Shown: piece after piece, positions 23,558-31,120 of the stretch
Position numbering within the stretch: position 1 is the stretch's first letter
Layout of the letters: each line of letters starts with the position of its first letter
Source: a virus
IMG/VR virus record: IMGVR_UViG_3300017963_000430
Span: 1-41,141 of that record
DNA: 41,141 nt
Strand: one strand, 5' to 3'
Translations under genes and position numbers: made by a program
The notes under the pieces: generated by a model
The model's input: only the letters and a program-made list of their open reading frames with translations
Told to the model about the DNA's origin: nothing
Databases searched by the model: none

Positions 23558-24004
23558 TCAGTCGTGACACGGGCAATGGTCTGGGCACGTGAACAGCAAC
23601 GGCCCGTCAGAGCCAAATCCGTTGTACAATCCGCCGCGTTCACAGCACGTGCATTCGTACTTGAATTCGATTCTGTTGACTTGGACCGTCGATCTCACTG
23701 TCATGTGGTCGCAAAACATCTCAACGAACTCGGGCCCCGTGAGATCGGGGAACCCTTCACGGGCGGCTTCTTCGTCGCCCCACTCACGATGCGTGATCAT
23801 CCGCCGCAGTGATTGCGGCGATGCGTTCACGACTTCGATAATGCGGATGCGTTCGATCGATTCGCCCTTCCGCAATCCTTGGCCCTTCACGACTGCGCAC
23901 AGATCTTCTCCTCGTTTCAGATCCCACCAACCAAGGCGCCTCGTAACGGTTTTGGTCCCGGCCCGGATCTGGTCCTGAGTCAGAAAGAATGAGATGTTTC
24001 TCAC
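23558..24004 (-). CDS. ASCH-domain-like phage protein
   Basis: This 148-residue protein starts ISFFLTQDQIRAGTKTVTRR, then GEDLCAVVKGQGLRKGE, as in ASCH-like proteins of phages. ASCH folds resemble PUA domains and bind RNA or nucleotides. The C-terminus has CTCCERGG and CPDHCPCH, a likely zinc site that is not part of the usual domain. The GTG start at 24004 has GAGG five bases upstream. Confidence 0.7.
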   Translation of the reverse strand: MRNISFFLTQDQIRAGTKTVTRRLGWWDLKRGEDLCAVVKGQGLRKGESIERIRIIEVVNASPQSLRRMITHREWGDEEAAREGFPDLTGPEFVEMFCDHMTVRSTVQVNRIEFKYECTCCERGGLYNGFGSDGPLLFTCPDHCPCHD

Positions 24005-24036
24005 GGAAACCTCACGAATCGGTTGTGCGAACCGGG

Positions 24037-24315
24037 TCAGTCCTTCTTCGTACAGAAAAGTGCGTGTTCGATTGCGCTTGCCAAATCTCGGTACGTTGAG
24101 ACCAGGTCAGCACGTTCGGTAGAGTTCGCTGCCACGCGTAACCCGACAACCACGGTGCGAACATCCACATTGAGCAACGACTGCACCTGCTTGATGCGCC
24201 GTCTTAGCTCATGCCATTCTTTCGTACACAGATACGTGTTGTGCCCCCTTTCGAGCGACTCTAGCAGCTGGTCGACCGTCCAAAGCCGCCGATCTTTTGG
24301 CAGCATGCTCTTCAT
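24037..24315 (-). CDS. Small phage protein, unknown
   Basis: The 92-residue protein is helical and charged (LWTVDQLLESLERG, TKEWHELRRRIKQVQSLL, TYRDLASAIEHALF). GGAGG five bases before ATG 24315 supports the start. It lies between the Dam-like and ASCH-like genes. No domain is recognised. Confidence 0.65.
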   Translation of the reverse strand: MKSMLPKDRRLWTVDQLLESLERGHNTYLCTKEWHELRRRIKQVQSLLNVDVRTVVVGLRVAANSTERADLVSTYRDLASAIEHALFCTKKD

Positions 24316-24348
24316 CTTGGCCTCCGTGTCGGATGCGTGAACCGATTC

Positions 24349-25263
24349 CTACTTGCTGGCCACCATCGCCGTTGCCGGCGATCCGGACCCCATCGCCGCG
24401 GACGACGATCGTCGACGGCCACCTGCAGCCCCGCCAGGAGTGGCGGTGCAAGATCTCAACTCTGAATCCACCAATGCCAGCAACATTGCCCGTCGCTCGG
24501 CTGCCGGCATCGCTCGATACCGCGATACCCAGCGGCGAATCTTCCGGCTGACACGCTCCCGCTCCCGGAAGTTGTTTCCCAACGCCGAGTACTCCATCGC
24601 CAAGGCTGACGGCACGGTACCGGGGTGGTAATTCGTCCACAGTACCTCCGTCGCCAATGTTCCGCCGCGGGTCACAACCTCTCGCTCAAAGCGATGCCAA
24701 GCGTTCAAGGCCAGATCATAGAGCCGTGACTGGTAGCCACTGATTACGACTCTGCAGCGGCATTTGCGGGCCGCGTACAGAAGACGACCGTGATCCGCGT
24801 TCGACAGTTCCCGCACGTACACCTGTTTCTTCGCGCGGGTTTCAAGCATGTAAGGCGGGTCCAAGTAAACGAGCACGTCGGGGCCGGCCCACTGGGCAGC
24901 CAACTCGAGCCAGCGGATCCCATCGCCACAGTGGACGATCGCGCCCGGGCAGCCCCGGACTTTCCACCAGCGGACCACGCGGGGGTCCGCATCAACGAGA
25001 TACGAACGCAACGCCGGTGGTTTGTGCCGATAGATCGCACCTTTACCGACAAATGGCTCAGCGTAGAAGACGTGCGTGGGCAGCTTGCCGAGGATCCACT
25101 GATACGTTCCGTCACACCCTTTGCCGCCCGGGTACCGGTTGTCGTCAGAGATCCTCGATCGGCCATCGGCAGACACGGCGAGGTCGCCGGCACCAACGGT
25201 ACCCCTGGCGATGCCCGCCATCGTCGCGTCTGTCGAGTGGTGATGACCTGGTCCCATCGTCAT
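24349..25263 (-). CDS. D12-class DNA adenine N6-methyltransferase (Dam-like)
   Basis: This 304-residue enzyme has NRYPGGKG near the N-terminus (SAM loop of D12 enzymes), the catalytic DPPY in VLVYLDPPYML, and the AEPFVGKGAI segment. It should methylate adenine in GATC or another short site. The start at 25263 lies in an ATGA overlap with the HNH gene, so both are made together. The C-terminus is low-complexity (Ala/Gly/Ser) and may be disordered. Possible roles are protection of phage DNA from host restriction or control of replication. Confidence 0.85.
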   Translation of the reverse strand: MTMGPGHHHSTDATMAGIARGTVGAGDLAVSADGRSRISDDNRYPGGKGCDGTYQWILGKLPTHVFYAEPFVGKGAIYRHKPPALRSYLVDADPRVVRWWKVRGCPGAIVHCGDGIRWLELAAQWAGPDVLVYLDPPYMLETRAKKQVYVRELSNADHGRLLYAARKCRCRVVISGYQSRLYDLALNAWHRFEREVVTRGGTLATEVLWTNYHPGTVPSALAMEYSALGNNFRERERVSRKIRRWVSRYRAMPAAERRAMLLALVDSELRSCTATPGGAAGGRRRSSSAAMGSGSPATAMVASK

Positions 25264-25976
25264 TCCTGTCGTTCCCGGCCGCCGAGGCCTCCATCGTCGT
25301 GGTTGTCGATTGTGGATCCGCGATCGTCCATCGTCGCGACCAACGAGGCTCGAGACTTGCAGCAGGGCGAATTCCCCTCTTTTCGATATCCGCGGTAGGC
25401 ATCGCTTTGGGCCAAACTGCGTCCGCGCACGGCGACAACCGAAAGGCCAGTGTCCTCTGGGACTACACCGTTTTTCGGTACTTGCACGCCGAAGTTGAGG
25501 AAGAGCAGGCGCCGACTTTTGAAAGGCGTGTTGAACACAATTCGCCGATCGTGGTCGACTGGATACCAGTAGTGAGGCAGGAACCGATAGTGGCGAAGGA
25601 GAGCGCCTCGCTCGCGATTGTGCTGGGCAGTTGCTTCGCGCCGCTTCTGGCCGCGGCGGTTGTCCTCGCTCATCGCCGGATCTAGGGCGTGGCAGTGCTT
25701 GATGAATTCTCCGGACGTCATCAGCCCATAGTTGGCCGGGTTGTCATTCATCGTGTTGCCGTCCAGGTGCACCACTCGATACCCGTCTGGGACCGTCCCG
25801 TGCATCTGTTCCCAGGTGAACTTCGCAAGCGGAATCCACCGCCCGCTCTTGGGGCCGCCGTTTCGCACCTTGATAAACCGAACCTCGACGTGTTTTCGCC
25901 CTTGCCAACGCCGCCGTGTGCGAATCGCGTGAATGTCACACCAGGCCGGCTTGTCTCTCATCTTCAACCTTGCCAT
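25260..25976 (-). CDS. HNH endonuclease
   Basis: This 238-residue protein carries a phage-type HNH-3 motif: WIPLAKFTWEQMHG, then VPDGYRVVHLDGNTMNDNPAN and LMTSGEF. The His-Asn-Asn arrangement should coordinate a metal. GAGG six bases before ATG 25976 sets the start. The remaining 150 residues have no domain I recognise and end in an acidic/Gly-rich stretch. It may be a homing-type nuclease or may nick at the origin or packaging site; coupling with a methylase may limit cutting of methylated phage DNA. Confidence 0.8.
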   Translation of the reverse strand: MARLKMRDKPAWCDIHAIRTRRRWQGRKHVEVRFIKVRNGGPKSGRWIPLAKFTWEQMHGTVPDGYRVVHLDGNTMNDNPANYGLMTSGEFIKHCHALDPAMSEDNRRGQKRREATAQHNRERGALLRHYRFLPHYWYPVDHDRRIVFNTPFKSRRLLFLNFGVQVPKNGVVPEDTGLSVVAVRGRSLAQSDAYRGYRKEGNSPCCKSRASLVATMDDRGSTIDNHDDGGLGGRERQE

Positions 25977-26007
25977 GCCATGCCTCACCTATCGGTCCGC
26001 CCGTCCT

Positions 26008-26136
26008 CTAACGAAACAACGAAAAAACTCTGTATGCCAAGCCCCAACCGATTGCAGCCAATACGGGCACCACGATCATCAGAAAAACGGCGATGACCAT
26101 TACCCCGCAACAGAACCTGGGGTCTTCTTGTTTCAT
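26008..26136 (-). CDS. Small single-pass membrane protein
   Basis: The 42-residue product has one membrane helix (VMVIAVFLMIVVPVLAAIGWGL) after MKQEDPRFCC. AGGGA nine bases before ATG 26136 supports translation. Small phage membrane peptides of this kind serve in exclusion or lysis timing, but nothing specific can be said. Confidence 0.55.
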   Translation of the reverse strand: MKQEDPRFCCGVMVIAVFLMIVVPVLAAIGWGLAYRVFSLFR

Positions 26137-26167
26137 GAACTCATCCCTTCCGGTCCACGAGACCGAA

Positions 26168-26593
26168 CTACGTAATCGGATGAAACTTGCGGCAGTGCGC
26201 GCAGTACTTCTGCAACACGTCGTCCGGGTGCCAACTGACCATGCCGCACACCAGGCATTTGATGCCTTCCTGGCCGGTGGTTGGATCCTTGCCGATTGCA
26301 TGCGTCGGCTCCGGAGGCAGTTGCTCGAGGCCATCGGCGTCGTGGTAAATGACCTGGTCACCAGACAACTCCACGACTTCGCGAATTTCGGCCTGGTCCG
26401 ACTCGATGCACGTATCGCACACCACCGCTATCGCGCAAGGACCGTCGCCCGTGATGAAATTTTGCGACGATGGGTATTCCCACGTCGGCCGGCGTCGAAG
26501 CGTCACCAGGTTGCAGTGCGCGCTGCCGGCCATGGATTGGCCGCACGCTCCGCAACGAGCTTGTTTGAGCCGTTCTGTTGATCCCACGCTCAT
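26168..26593 (-). CDS. Multi-zinc-ribbon phage protein
   Basis: This 141-residue protein starts at ATG 26593 with GGAGG five bases upstream. It holds CGACG, a CDTCIE pair, and a C-terminal ribbon with CLVCGMVSWHPDDVLQKYC and CAHCRKFH. Two zinc sites are likely. It probably binds nucleic acid or protein in the early phase; the family is unknown. Confidence 0.65.
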   Translation of the reverse strand: MSVGSTERLKQARCGACGQSMAGSAHCNLVTLRRRPTWEYPSSQNFITGDGPCAIAVVCDTCIESDQAEIREVVELSGDQVIYHDADGLEQLPPEPTHAIGKDPTTGQEGIKCLVCGMVSWHPDDVLQKYCAHCRKFHPIT

Positions 26594-26621
26594 ACTTTCC
26601 TCCCCGGTCGGCGCGACCGGT

Positions 26622-26825
26622 CTACCTGCAATCTTGCCAGTGTTCCAATTGGTAAACGCGGTACTGCTCGCCGATCCGCATGGCAAAACGACCGTCGTTT
26701 TCCAATACGCGACGCGTACGCTTCGGGCACCGCCGAATCTTCTTTGCGATCGCACCGCACGTGCACCACGACCACGTGGGCAGGAGTACTTTGACGATTT
26801 CGTCTGCGAGTTGGGCGTCAGTCAT
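26622..26825 (-). CDS. Possible winged-helix protein
   Basis: This 67-residue protein starts at ATG 26825 with AAGGA eight bases upstream. The sequence TDAQLADEIVKVLLP, CGAIAKKIRRCPKRTRRVLEN and GRFAMRIGEQYRVYQL fits helix, recognition helix and wing. It may be a small regulator of early genes. The fold is a guess from the pattern. Confidence 0.55.
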   Translation of the reverse strand: MTDAQLADEIVKVLLPTWSWCTCGAIAKKIRRCPKRTRRVLENDGRFAMRIGEQYRVYQLEHWQDCR

Positions 26826-26829
26826 TCGA

Positions 26830-27120
26830 CTAGTCCTTTTCAAAGTCGAATTGCAGCTGATCGTTCCGTGAGCGCCGAGCCCGGACCGGATCCAGTTGAC
26901 GAGCGGGCGTCTTGAGGGTCGTGACGGGCTCAATCAGAACGTCGTCCGCATCGTCGGGGTGAGGCTTGATCCGGATCTGAATCTTGACCTCCCGCGGCTT
27001 CCCGTACGCTGGCCGTCGACGGCAATCGCTGACTGCAACCTTCATTTGCTCCTCAAAATCGTTGCGAAGCTCGGCACTGAGCAAATGGAGCGTCTCGAGC
27101 TTCAAAGCCGCTGTCTGCAT
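26830..27120 (-). CDS. Small phage protein, unknown
   Basis: The 96-residue product from ATG 27120 has GGAGG eight bases upstream. A helix (LKLETLHLLSAELRNDFEEQMK) is followed by strands (REVKIQIRIKPHPDDADDVL) and a basic tail ending QLQFDFEKD. This last motif resembles a QLxLF-like clamp-binding peptide, but that is only suggestive. Confidence 0.6.
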   Translation of the reverse strand: MQTAALKLETLHLLSAELRNDFEEQMKVAVSDCRRRPAYGKPREVKIQIRIKPHPDDADDVLIEPVTTLKTPARQLDPVRARRSRNDQLQFDFEKD

Positions 27121-27173
27121 AAAACCGCCCTCCTGTGAATAAAACAGGCCATTCCGTGAATAATCCCGGCCGG

Positions 27174-27491
27174 TCAGGTCGACCGGGCAGCTTGGTTGTC
27201 GAACGCGTCCAGCAAGTCTCTTCCGCGGCTTATCTCCCCATCGGCGAGCGCTTGCTCTGCAAGCTCGTACCGCGTCGCCGCCAGGCATGGCTTGTACGGT
27301 TCGTAGAGTCCCGTTTGCGCTTCAGCGATCACCTCCAAATTCCAGACTTGGCCGATCGGGTCGGTTACGATCTTCTCGATCGGAGCACACGCCGCACAGA
27401 GATCTTCCTCGAGCCAACAACACGAAACGCCGTGCACGTAGCACGGATCTTGTTCGGTGCAGTGGCACACGCTGCATTGCCTCACTTCCAC
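27174..27491 (-). CDS. Cys-rich phage protein, likely zinc-binding
   Basis: The best start is GTG 27491 after AAAGGAGG, giving 105 residues. The N-terminus is CSVCHCTEQDPCYVHGVSCC and then CAACAP, enough Cys for two metal ions. The rest is helical (YELAEQALADGEISRGRDLLDAF). The dense Cys arrangement recurs in small proteins of phages from several phyla. Function is unknown. Confidence 0.65.
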   Translation of the reverse strand: MEVRQCSVCHCTEQDPCYVHGVSCCWLEEDLCAACAPIEKIVTDPIGQVWNLEVIAEAQTGLYEPYKPCLAATRYELAEQALADGEISRGRDLLDAFDNQAARST

Positions 27492-27495
27492 CGTC

Positions 27496-27786
27496 TCACC
27501 CTCCTTTCGAGTCAATATCGAGATCAAGCTTCAACCGCACACTCACCGGAAGCTCTTCAATCTCACCTTTGAGCCACTTGACACCCTCTTCGAACAAGTT
27601 GACTCCCTCCTGGTGAACAAGCGTCACATCGACGCCAAGCCCGTCTTTTACGTCGGCGATCAAGTCATACAGTGCCGATCCGACGGCTGCCGCTTGAGCC
27701 TCGGCCGTGTCGATCGCCTGATTTGCGTTTCCCATCGTCCGATGAGCGTGACTCTCCAGCCGATTGAGTCGCCTGCGAAGCCCCAC
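27496..27786 (-). CDS. Small acidic phage protein, unknown
   Basis: This 96-residue protein begins at GTG 27786 with AAGGAG nine bases upstream. It has an N-terminal basic helix (LRRRLNRLESHAHR), a central Ala-rich helix and a C-terminal strand (ELPVSVRLKLDLDID). It ends four bases before the next gene. No family is recognised. Confidence 0.6.
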   Translation of the reverse strand: MGLRRRLNRLESHAHRTMGNANQAIDTAEAQAAAVGSALYDLIADVKDGLGVDVTLVHQEGVNLFEEGVKWLKGEIEELPVSVRLKLDLDIDSKGG

Positions 27787-27815
27787 AGTCTCACACTCCT
27801 TTCCGCAGAGGTTAG

Positions 27816-28211
27816 CTAGACCGACTCCGGATCGTCACTCCAGTCGAAGACCGACTCCGGACCCCAGTCAACGCAATCGCCGAGACAGCCCACCTCGTCG
27901 CAGTTCTCGCAGCGATACTGCTCTGGCCGGCCAAGCAAATCCTCATCGACAAAATACCTGGCGATTCCGCCGTACCCGTTCTCTGGTGCTGCGGCGATCG
28001 CCGTCGTCAAGCGAATGGCTTCGTCGCGGTCCTCGAGGCCGAGCCGAATCCCATCCGCAACGTTTGGAAAGACGAACATCATCCGACGTCCGTCGTCGAG
28101 CTCGCCAGCTGCAAACCCAATCCAACGATCTGCATTTTGGGCAACGCAAAACTGGTAGCCGTGATCGTTCTCGGCCACCACGAGCGTGTTCGTCAGTTCA
28201 AGATCCACCAC
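27816..28211 (-). CDS. Small acidic phage protein with Cys cluster
   Basis: This 131-residue protein has a beta-rich N-terminal half (GYQFCVAQNADRWIGFAAGEL) and a C-terminal RCENCDEVGCLGDC cluster that may bind zinc. It starts at GTG 28211 with a weak ribosome site. The very acidic C-terminus (DWSDDPESV) suggests nucleic-acid mimicry or binding of a basic partner; neither is shown. Confidence 0.6.
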   Translation of the reverse strand: MVDLELTNTLVVAENDHGYQFCVAQNADRWIGFAAGELDDGRRMMFVFPNVADGIRLGLEDRDEAIRLTTAIAAAPENGYGGIARYFVDEDLLGRPEQYRCENCDEVGCLGDCVDWGPESVFDWSDDPESV

Positions 28212-28226
28212 GGTTCACCAAATCGG

Positions 28227-28484
28227 TTAACTGGACCTCTCGGCCGCGATTTCCTCAAAACGCTTCAGTAGCTCGCGACCAGGTTGCAGGCCTTGCTCCG
28301 GATCCTTGATCCCAAGACCATTACCTAGAAACGTGCACCCAATCATCACGAGTGCTTTCCCGGCTTCGATGCACAGTTCGTCACGGGTTTCTCCCGTGAG
28401 TCTGTGGCGTTCGTCCACATACCGCCTCGTCTCGGCCTCAACCGATGTGCTGACGTGGCTGAATGTGTCTTGCATGTTCACCAT
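28227..28484 (-). CDS. Small helical phage protein, unknown
   Basis: The 85-residue protein from ATG 28484 has GAGGAG six bases upstream. It is helical and contains EAETRRYVDERHRL and GLQPGRELLKRFEEIAAE. No domain is recognised. Confidence 0.6.
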   Translation of the reverse strand: MVNMQDTFSHVSTSVEAETRRYVDERHRLTGETRDELCIEAGKALVMIGCTFLGNGLGIKDPEQGLQPGRELLKRFEEIAAERSS

Positions 28485-28516
28485 GAGCTTCTCCTCATCG
28501 GTGTAACTGACCGGCG

Positions 28517-28927
28517 TTATGCGAGCACGACCTCTTTCGACTTGTTTTTCGCCAGCTTTGCGGATCGTGCAACGACCTGGCCAATCGCGACGTACGTGAC
28601 CTCTAACTCGGCAGCCAACACCTTGGGGCGTTTGGCGCCGCCTTTCTTGACTGCCGCCAAAATCCGTTTTTCTAGGTCTCCGTCGACGTTTCGGGTCTTA
28701 ACCGGGTTGAATCTTGCCGCGACGACCTGACGCAGTTTTTTCAAGGCCGCGAGGCTCTTGGCGACTTCGTCGATGTGCCGATCTATCCGTGCCAGGTCCT
28801 CCGCCCTGGCGCCGATCAGATACGAGGCGACATCGTCGATCCCGATGCGACCGTTTGAGTTTTGCGGTGGCGAGCCGTTGCGTCCCGGCGTATCTACCGC
28901 CGCGCTGTTTTGAGTGAGCCGTGTCAT
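28517..28927 (-). CDS. Putative DNA-binding protein with C-terminal helix-turn-helix
   Basis: This 136-residue protein starts at ATG 28927, five bases after GAGGA. A disordered N-terminus is followed by a coiled coil (ARIDRHIDEVAKSLAALKKL) and a C-terminal segment, LEKRILAAVKKGG to VLAAELEVTYVAIGQVV, that resembles a winged helix-turn-helix. A dimeric DNA-binding protein near the replication gene would make sense. Not recognised as a named family. Confidence 0.6.
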   Translation of the reverse strand: MTRLTQNSAAVDTPGRNGSPPQNSNGRIGIDDVASYLIGARAEDLARIDRHIDEVAKSLAALKKLRQVVAARFNPVKTRNVDGDLEKRILAAVKKGGAKRPKVLAAELEVTYVAIGQVVARSAKLAKNKSKEVVLA

Positions 28928-29010
28928 TTCATCCTCCTCAGCGATTAACCGATCAAAAAAACGCCCCGCGGAGCGATCGGCCGACCGTCGACCGACGTCC
29001 GTTCGTTGGT

Positions 29011-29466
29011 TCAAAACAGGTCCTTCTCTCCGCGGGACGATCGTTCGTAAGCTTCTAAAAAGCGGTCAACGACCTTCTCCGCAGCGAGAGCGTTGCGGAA
29101 ATAGGCGCGATTCTTCGTTTTGAAATAACGCTTCTGATGGCCGCGCATCTCTTGGACCTTGGTGAGAAACTCATCCAAGGTGAAGTCGCAATCTACGGTT
29201 GGCACAATGGCCTGAACGACAACGCGACTCCAATTGTTGTCGAAGTCGTGGCAGGTCCAGCCATCGCAAAGCTGTGACTCTCGCATCGCGTTTCTCACTC
29301 GCATTCCGTCGCGAAAATGAACAGGGTGCGGCGGATCGCCTGGAAGCACGACATTGAGATGACCATACTCACGGAGTATGCCGAGAAAGTAGTCTCGGCC
29401 ACGCGGACCAAGGTAGACGCGAACATATTCAACCAGGCCGGCGGGTATGGAACGGCACTTGTTCAT
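29011..29466 (-). CDS. Phage protein next to replication gene, unknown
   Basis: This 151-residue protein starts at ATG 29466 with AAAGGAG upstream and overlaps the replication-gene stop in ATGA. It has YVRVYLGPRGRDYFLGILREYGH and a C-terminal helical region with KTKNRAYFRNALAAEKVVDRFLE. Coupling to the initiator-like gene suggests a role in replication, possibly as a helicase loader or accessory factor, though no ATPase motif is present. Confidence 0.6.
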   Translation of the reverse strand: MNKCRSIPAGLVEYVRVYLGPRGRDYFLGILREYGHLNVVLPGDPPHPVHFRDGMRVRNAMRESQLCDGWTCHDFDNNWSRVVVQAIVPTVDCDFTLDEFLTKVQEMRGHQKRYFKTKNRAYFRNALAAEKVVDRFLEAYERSSRGEKDLF

Positions 29467-30278
29467 ACGGCGCTCCTTTCGTATCGCAGCGCGGACCGCA
29501 AAAACTCAGCGGCCCAGTCCCAATGCTCCTGGTTTACTCGGCTGAACTCATACGCCTTGATCCCGGCGTACAACACAGCTGCCGGCCGATGGATTCCCTG
29601 CGAATTTGCCGCATGATGGGCAAGTGCCAAAAACTTTCGCTTATCCTCATGGGAATTCGTCAGCCATCCTTGCAAGACTGCGTCGTTAAAGGCCGATCGC
29701 AACCGCGGCAAGTTCCACTCTCGCAGATCATGGTCCGTCAGATCCCGCAAGGTCGTCCGCGACTGGTCAGCGCCACCACGTGAAGAACACGGTTCACGGT
29801 TTACACGGGATATATGTTCTTGTTCTTCACGGCACGGGCGCTCTGACCGGCGCTGACCAGCGCTGACCAGCGCTGACCGGTTTGCCAACTGGTCAGCAGG
29901 CGGAGGCCTCGAAAACAGCCCCAACTCGTCGATCGGATCGTCGGCGATCGGGGCGAGGGCGTTTACGCGATCGACCGACAGGAAATAGGTCCGCTGTTGT
30001 CCGAATGCGACGATCTCCATCACACCGAGGCGCTGCAAATGTGCAGCAGCGGCGACAAATGTGTTTGGAGCGCAACCCATGTCCCTGCCTGCTTTTCGCT
30101 TTGAGACGCTCAATTCGTAGCACTGATGACCCGCAATCTCTCGTGGCCGGCCATTTTGGGTCATGTACACGATCAACTCGACGGACCAGTCCGGCAGTCC
30201 GAAGGGATCCAGCGCCGTTCGAAGCGCCTTTTCACGCCGTTCTCCGATCTCAAAATCCAAGGCCTGCTGCAAATCCAT
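29463..30278 (-). CDS. Replication initiator-like winged-helix protein
   Basis: This 271-residue protein is the best candidate initiator. The N-terminal 100 residues look like a winged helix (WSVELIVYMTQNGRP, DMGCAPNTFVAAAAHLQRLGVMEIV, TYFLSVDRV). The C-terminal part is helical. Residues 133-146 are encoded by tandem decamer repeats, and a second repeat cluster lies 20-60 bases upstream of the start. Lambda O is also an initiator whose gene contains its iterons. GAGGA lies nine bases before ATG 30278. No helicase or polymerase gene is visible, so the host machinery would be recruited. Confidence 0.6.
   Translation of the reverse strand: MDLQQALDFEIGERREKALRTALDPFGLPDWSVELIVYMTQNGRPREIAGHQCYELSVSKRKAGRDMGCAPNTFVAAAAHLQRLGVMEIVAFGQQRTYFLSVDRVNALAPIADDPIDELGLFSRPPPADQLANRSALVSAGQRRSERPCREEQEHISRVNREPCSSRGGADQSRTTLRDLTDHDLREWNLPRLRSAFNDAVLQGWLTNSHEDKRKFLALAHHAANSQGIHRPAAVLYAGIKAYEFSRVNQEHWDWAAEFLRSALRYERSAV
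29841..29898. repeat. Iteron cluster inside the replication gene
   Basis: Four tandem decamers at 29841-29880 follow the consensus CGCTGACCAG on the plus strand (first and last with one to two changes). An inverted copy CTGGTCAGCA lies at 29889-29898, and another single copy CTGGTCAGCG at 29763-29772. The 10-bp period puts all copies on one DNA face. They are candidate binding sites for the encoding protein. Confidence 0.8.
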
Positions 30279-30297
30279 TCGCCAGATTTCCTCAAAA

Positions 30298-30337
30298 CTG
30301 GTCAGCGCTGGTCAGCGCTGGTCAGCGCTGGTCAAAC
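30298..30337. repeat. Iteron cluster upstream of the replication gene
   Basis: Three perfect CTGGTCAGCG decamers in tandem (30298-30327) are followed by a partial fourth (CTGGTCAAAC, 30328-30337). The orientation is opposite to the internal cluster. It covers the stop of the RHH gene and the leader of the replication gene, so it can act as an autoregulatory operator, as an origin, or as both. Confidence 0.85.
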
Positions 30338-30541
30338 TGTCCATTTGACGACATCGCCTTGGTTTACCTCAGCCAGCAAATGCTGATTCTCCTCGACGAG
30401 ACGCTCAAGCGTGGTAACGCACAGTTCGTTCATCGACGCCCGCTTTTGCCACGCGACGTGCTTCAATGCCTGGTGCAATCGGGCAGTCATACGCAAGGTA
30501 ATTACAGCTATTGGTTTTTCCTTTGTCGTTCCATCCATCAT
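30332..30541 (-). CDS. Ribbon-helix-helix DNA-binding protein
   Basis: This 69-residue protein has a strand (IAVITLRMT) followed by LHQALKHVAWQKRASMNEL and LERLVEE, the Arc/HicB-type ribbon-helix-helix layout. It should bind DNA as a dimer. GAGGAG six bases before ATG 30541 is a strong ribosome site. Its stop codon lies within the iteron cluster that precedes the replication gene, so it may bind there and control replication. No toxin partner is adjacent. Confidence 0.75.
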   Translation of the reverse strand: MMDGTTKEKPIAVITLRMTARLHQALKHVAWQKRASMNELCVTTLERLVEENQHLLAEVNQGDVVKWTV

Positions 30542-30581
30542 CGGTTTCTCCTCACCGACCTGGTTCCTGTTGTCGTTCCGT

Positions 30582-30782
30582 CTATCCCGACGCTGCAAAC
30601 ATCGCAGCCACTCGCTTGGATCTGCTGTAGGCGAGGTCGAACCGCTCCAAACCGCGCATGACGTCCCTCGCCTCAGCGCGGGTATCGTATGGCCCGTAAC
30701 TCGTGTGCTCTTCGCCGTCGACCAGATACGGCTCTACGTCGACGACAAACCACTTCTTCTTTTTCCCTCTGACAACTTTCAT
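30582..30782 (-). CDS. Small basic phage protein, unknown
   Basis: The 66-residue protein begins KVVRGKKKKWFVVDVEPYL and has YGPYDTRAEARDVMRGLERF, a strand-strand-helix order. Short proteins of this type (a basic strand pair and an AEA-helix) are frequent beside phage replication genes and may bind nucleic acid. GAGG lies nine bases before ATG 30782. Confidence 0.6.
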   Translation of the reverse strand: MKVVRGKKKKWFVVDVEPYLVDGEEHTSYGPYDTRAEARDVMRGLERFDLAYSRSKRVAAMFAASG

Positions 30783-30793
30783 GCCTCATCGCC

Positions 30794-31120
30794 TCAGTTT
30801 GAACAAATGGCGTGCCGTAGCTTGTCGAGATCGCACTTGTGCCAGCCAGACCCAAGCAGACCCCGCTGCTTTTGGTGCGGAGCGACAAAAACGGCGGCTT
30901 GCCCGAGGCTCTGCTTTCTCAGCTTTCGAGCGACCGCGAGGGAGTTAGCAAGCGAGCCAGGCGGTGATTGGCTGCCGCAGCAAACACACTGAACGGCAAA
31001 CAGTCTGCGCCGCGCCGACTGGCTTTCCTTTCGGGGCGCCGACACGATCGCCTTCTTGAGGATTGCGATTGCCTTAGCGATGAATCCGCCCTTAACCCGC
31101 TTTGGCGTGCTCCGCTGCAT
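30794..31120 (-). CDS. Small basic phage protein, unknown
   Basis: This 108-residue, strongly basic protein starts at ATG 31120 after GAGGGAG, within the end of the CsrA-like gene. It contains KGGFIAKAIAILKKAIVSA, a CVCCGSQ Cys cluster and many Arg/Lys residues. It may bind RNA or DNA. The overlap means it is translated in series with csrA and the CsrA-like gene. Confidence 0.55.
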   Translation of the reverse strand: MQRSTPKRVKGGFIAKAIAILKKAIVSAPRKESQSARRRLFAVQCVCCGSQSPPGSLANSLAVARKLRKQSLGQAAVFVAPHQKQRGLLGSGWHKCDLDKLRHAICSN

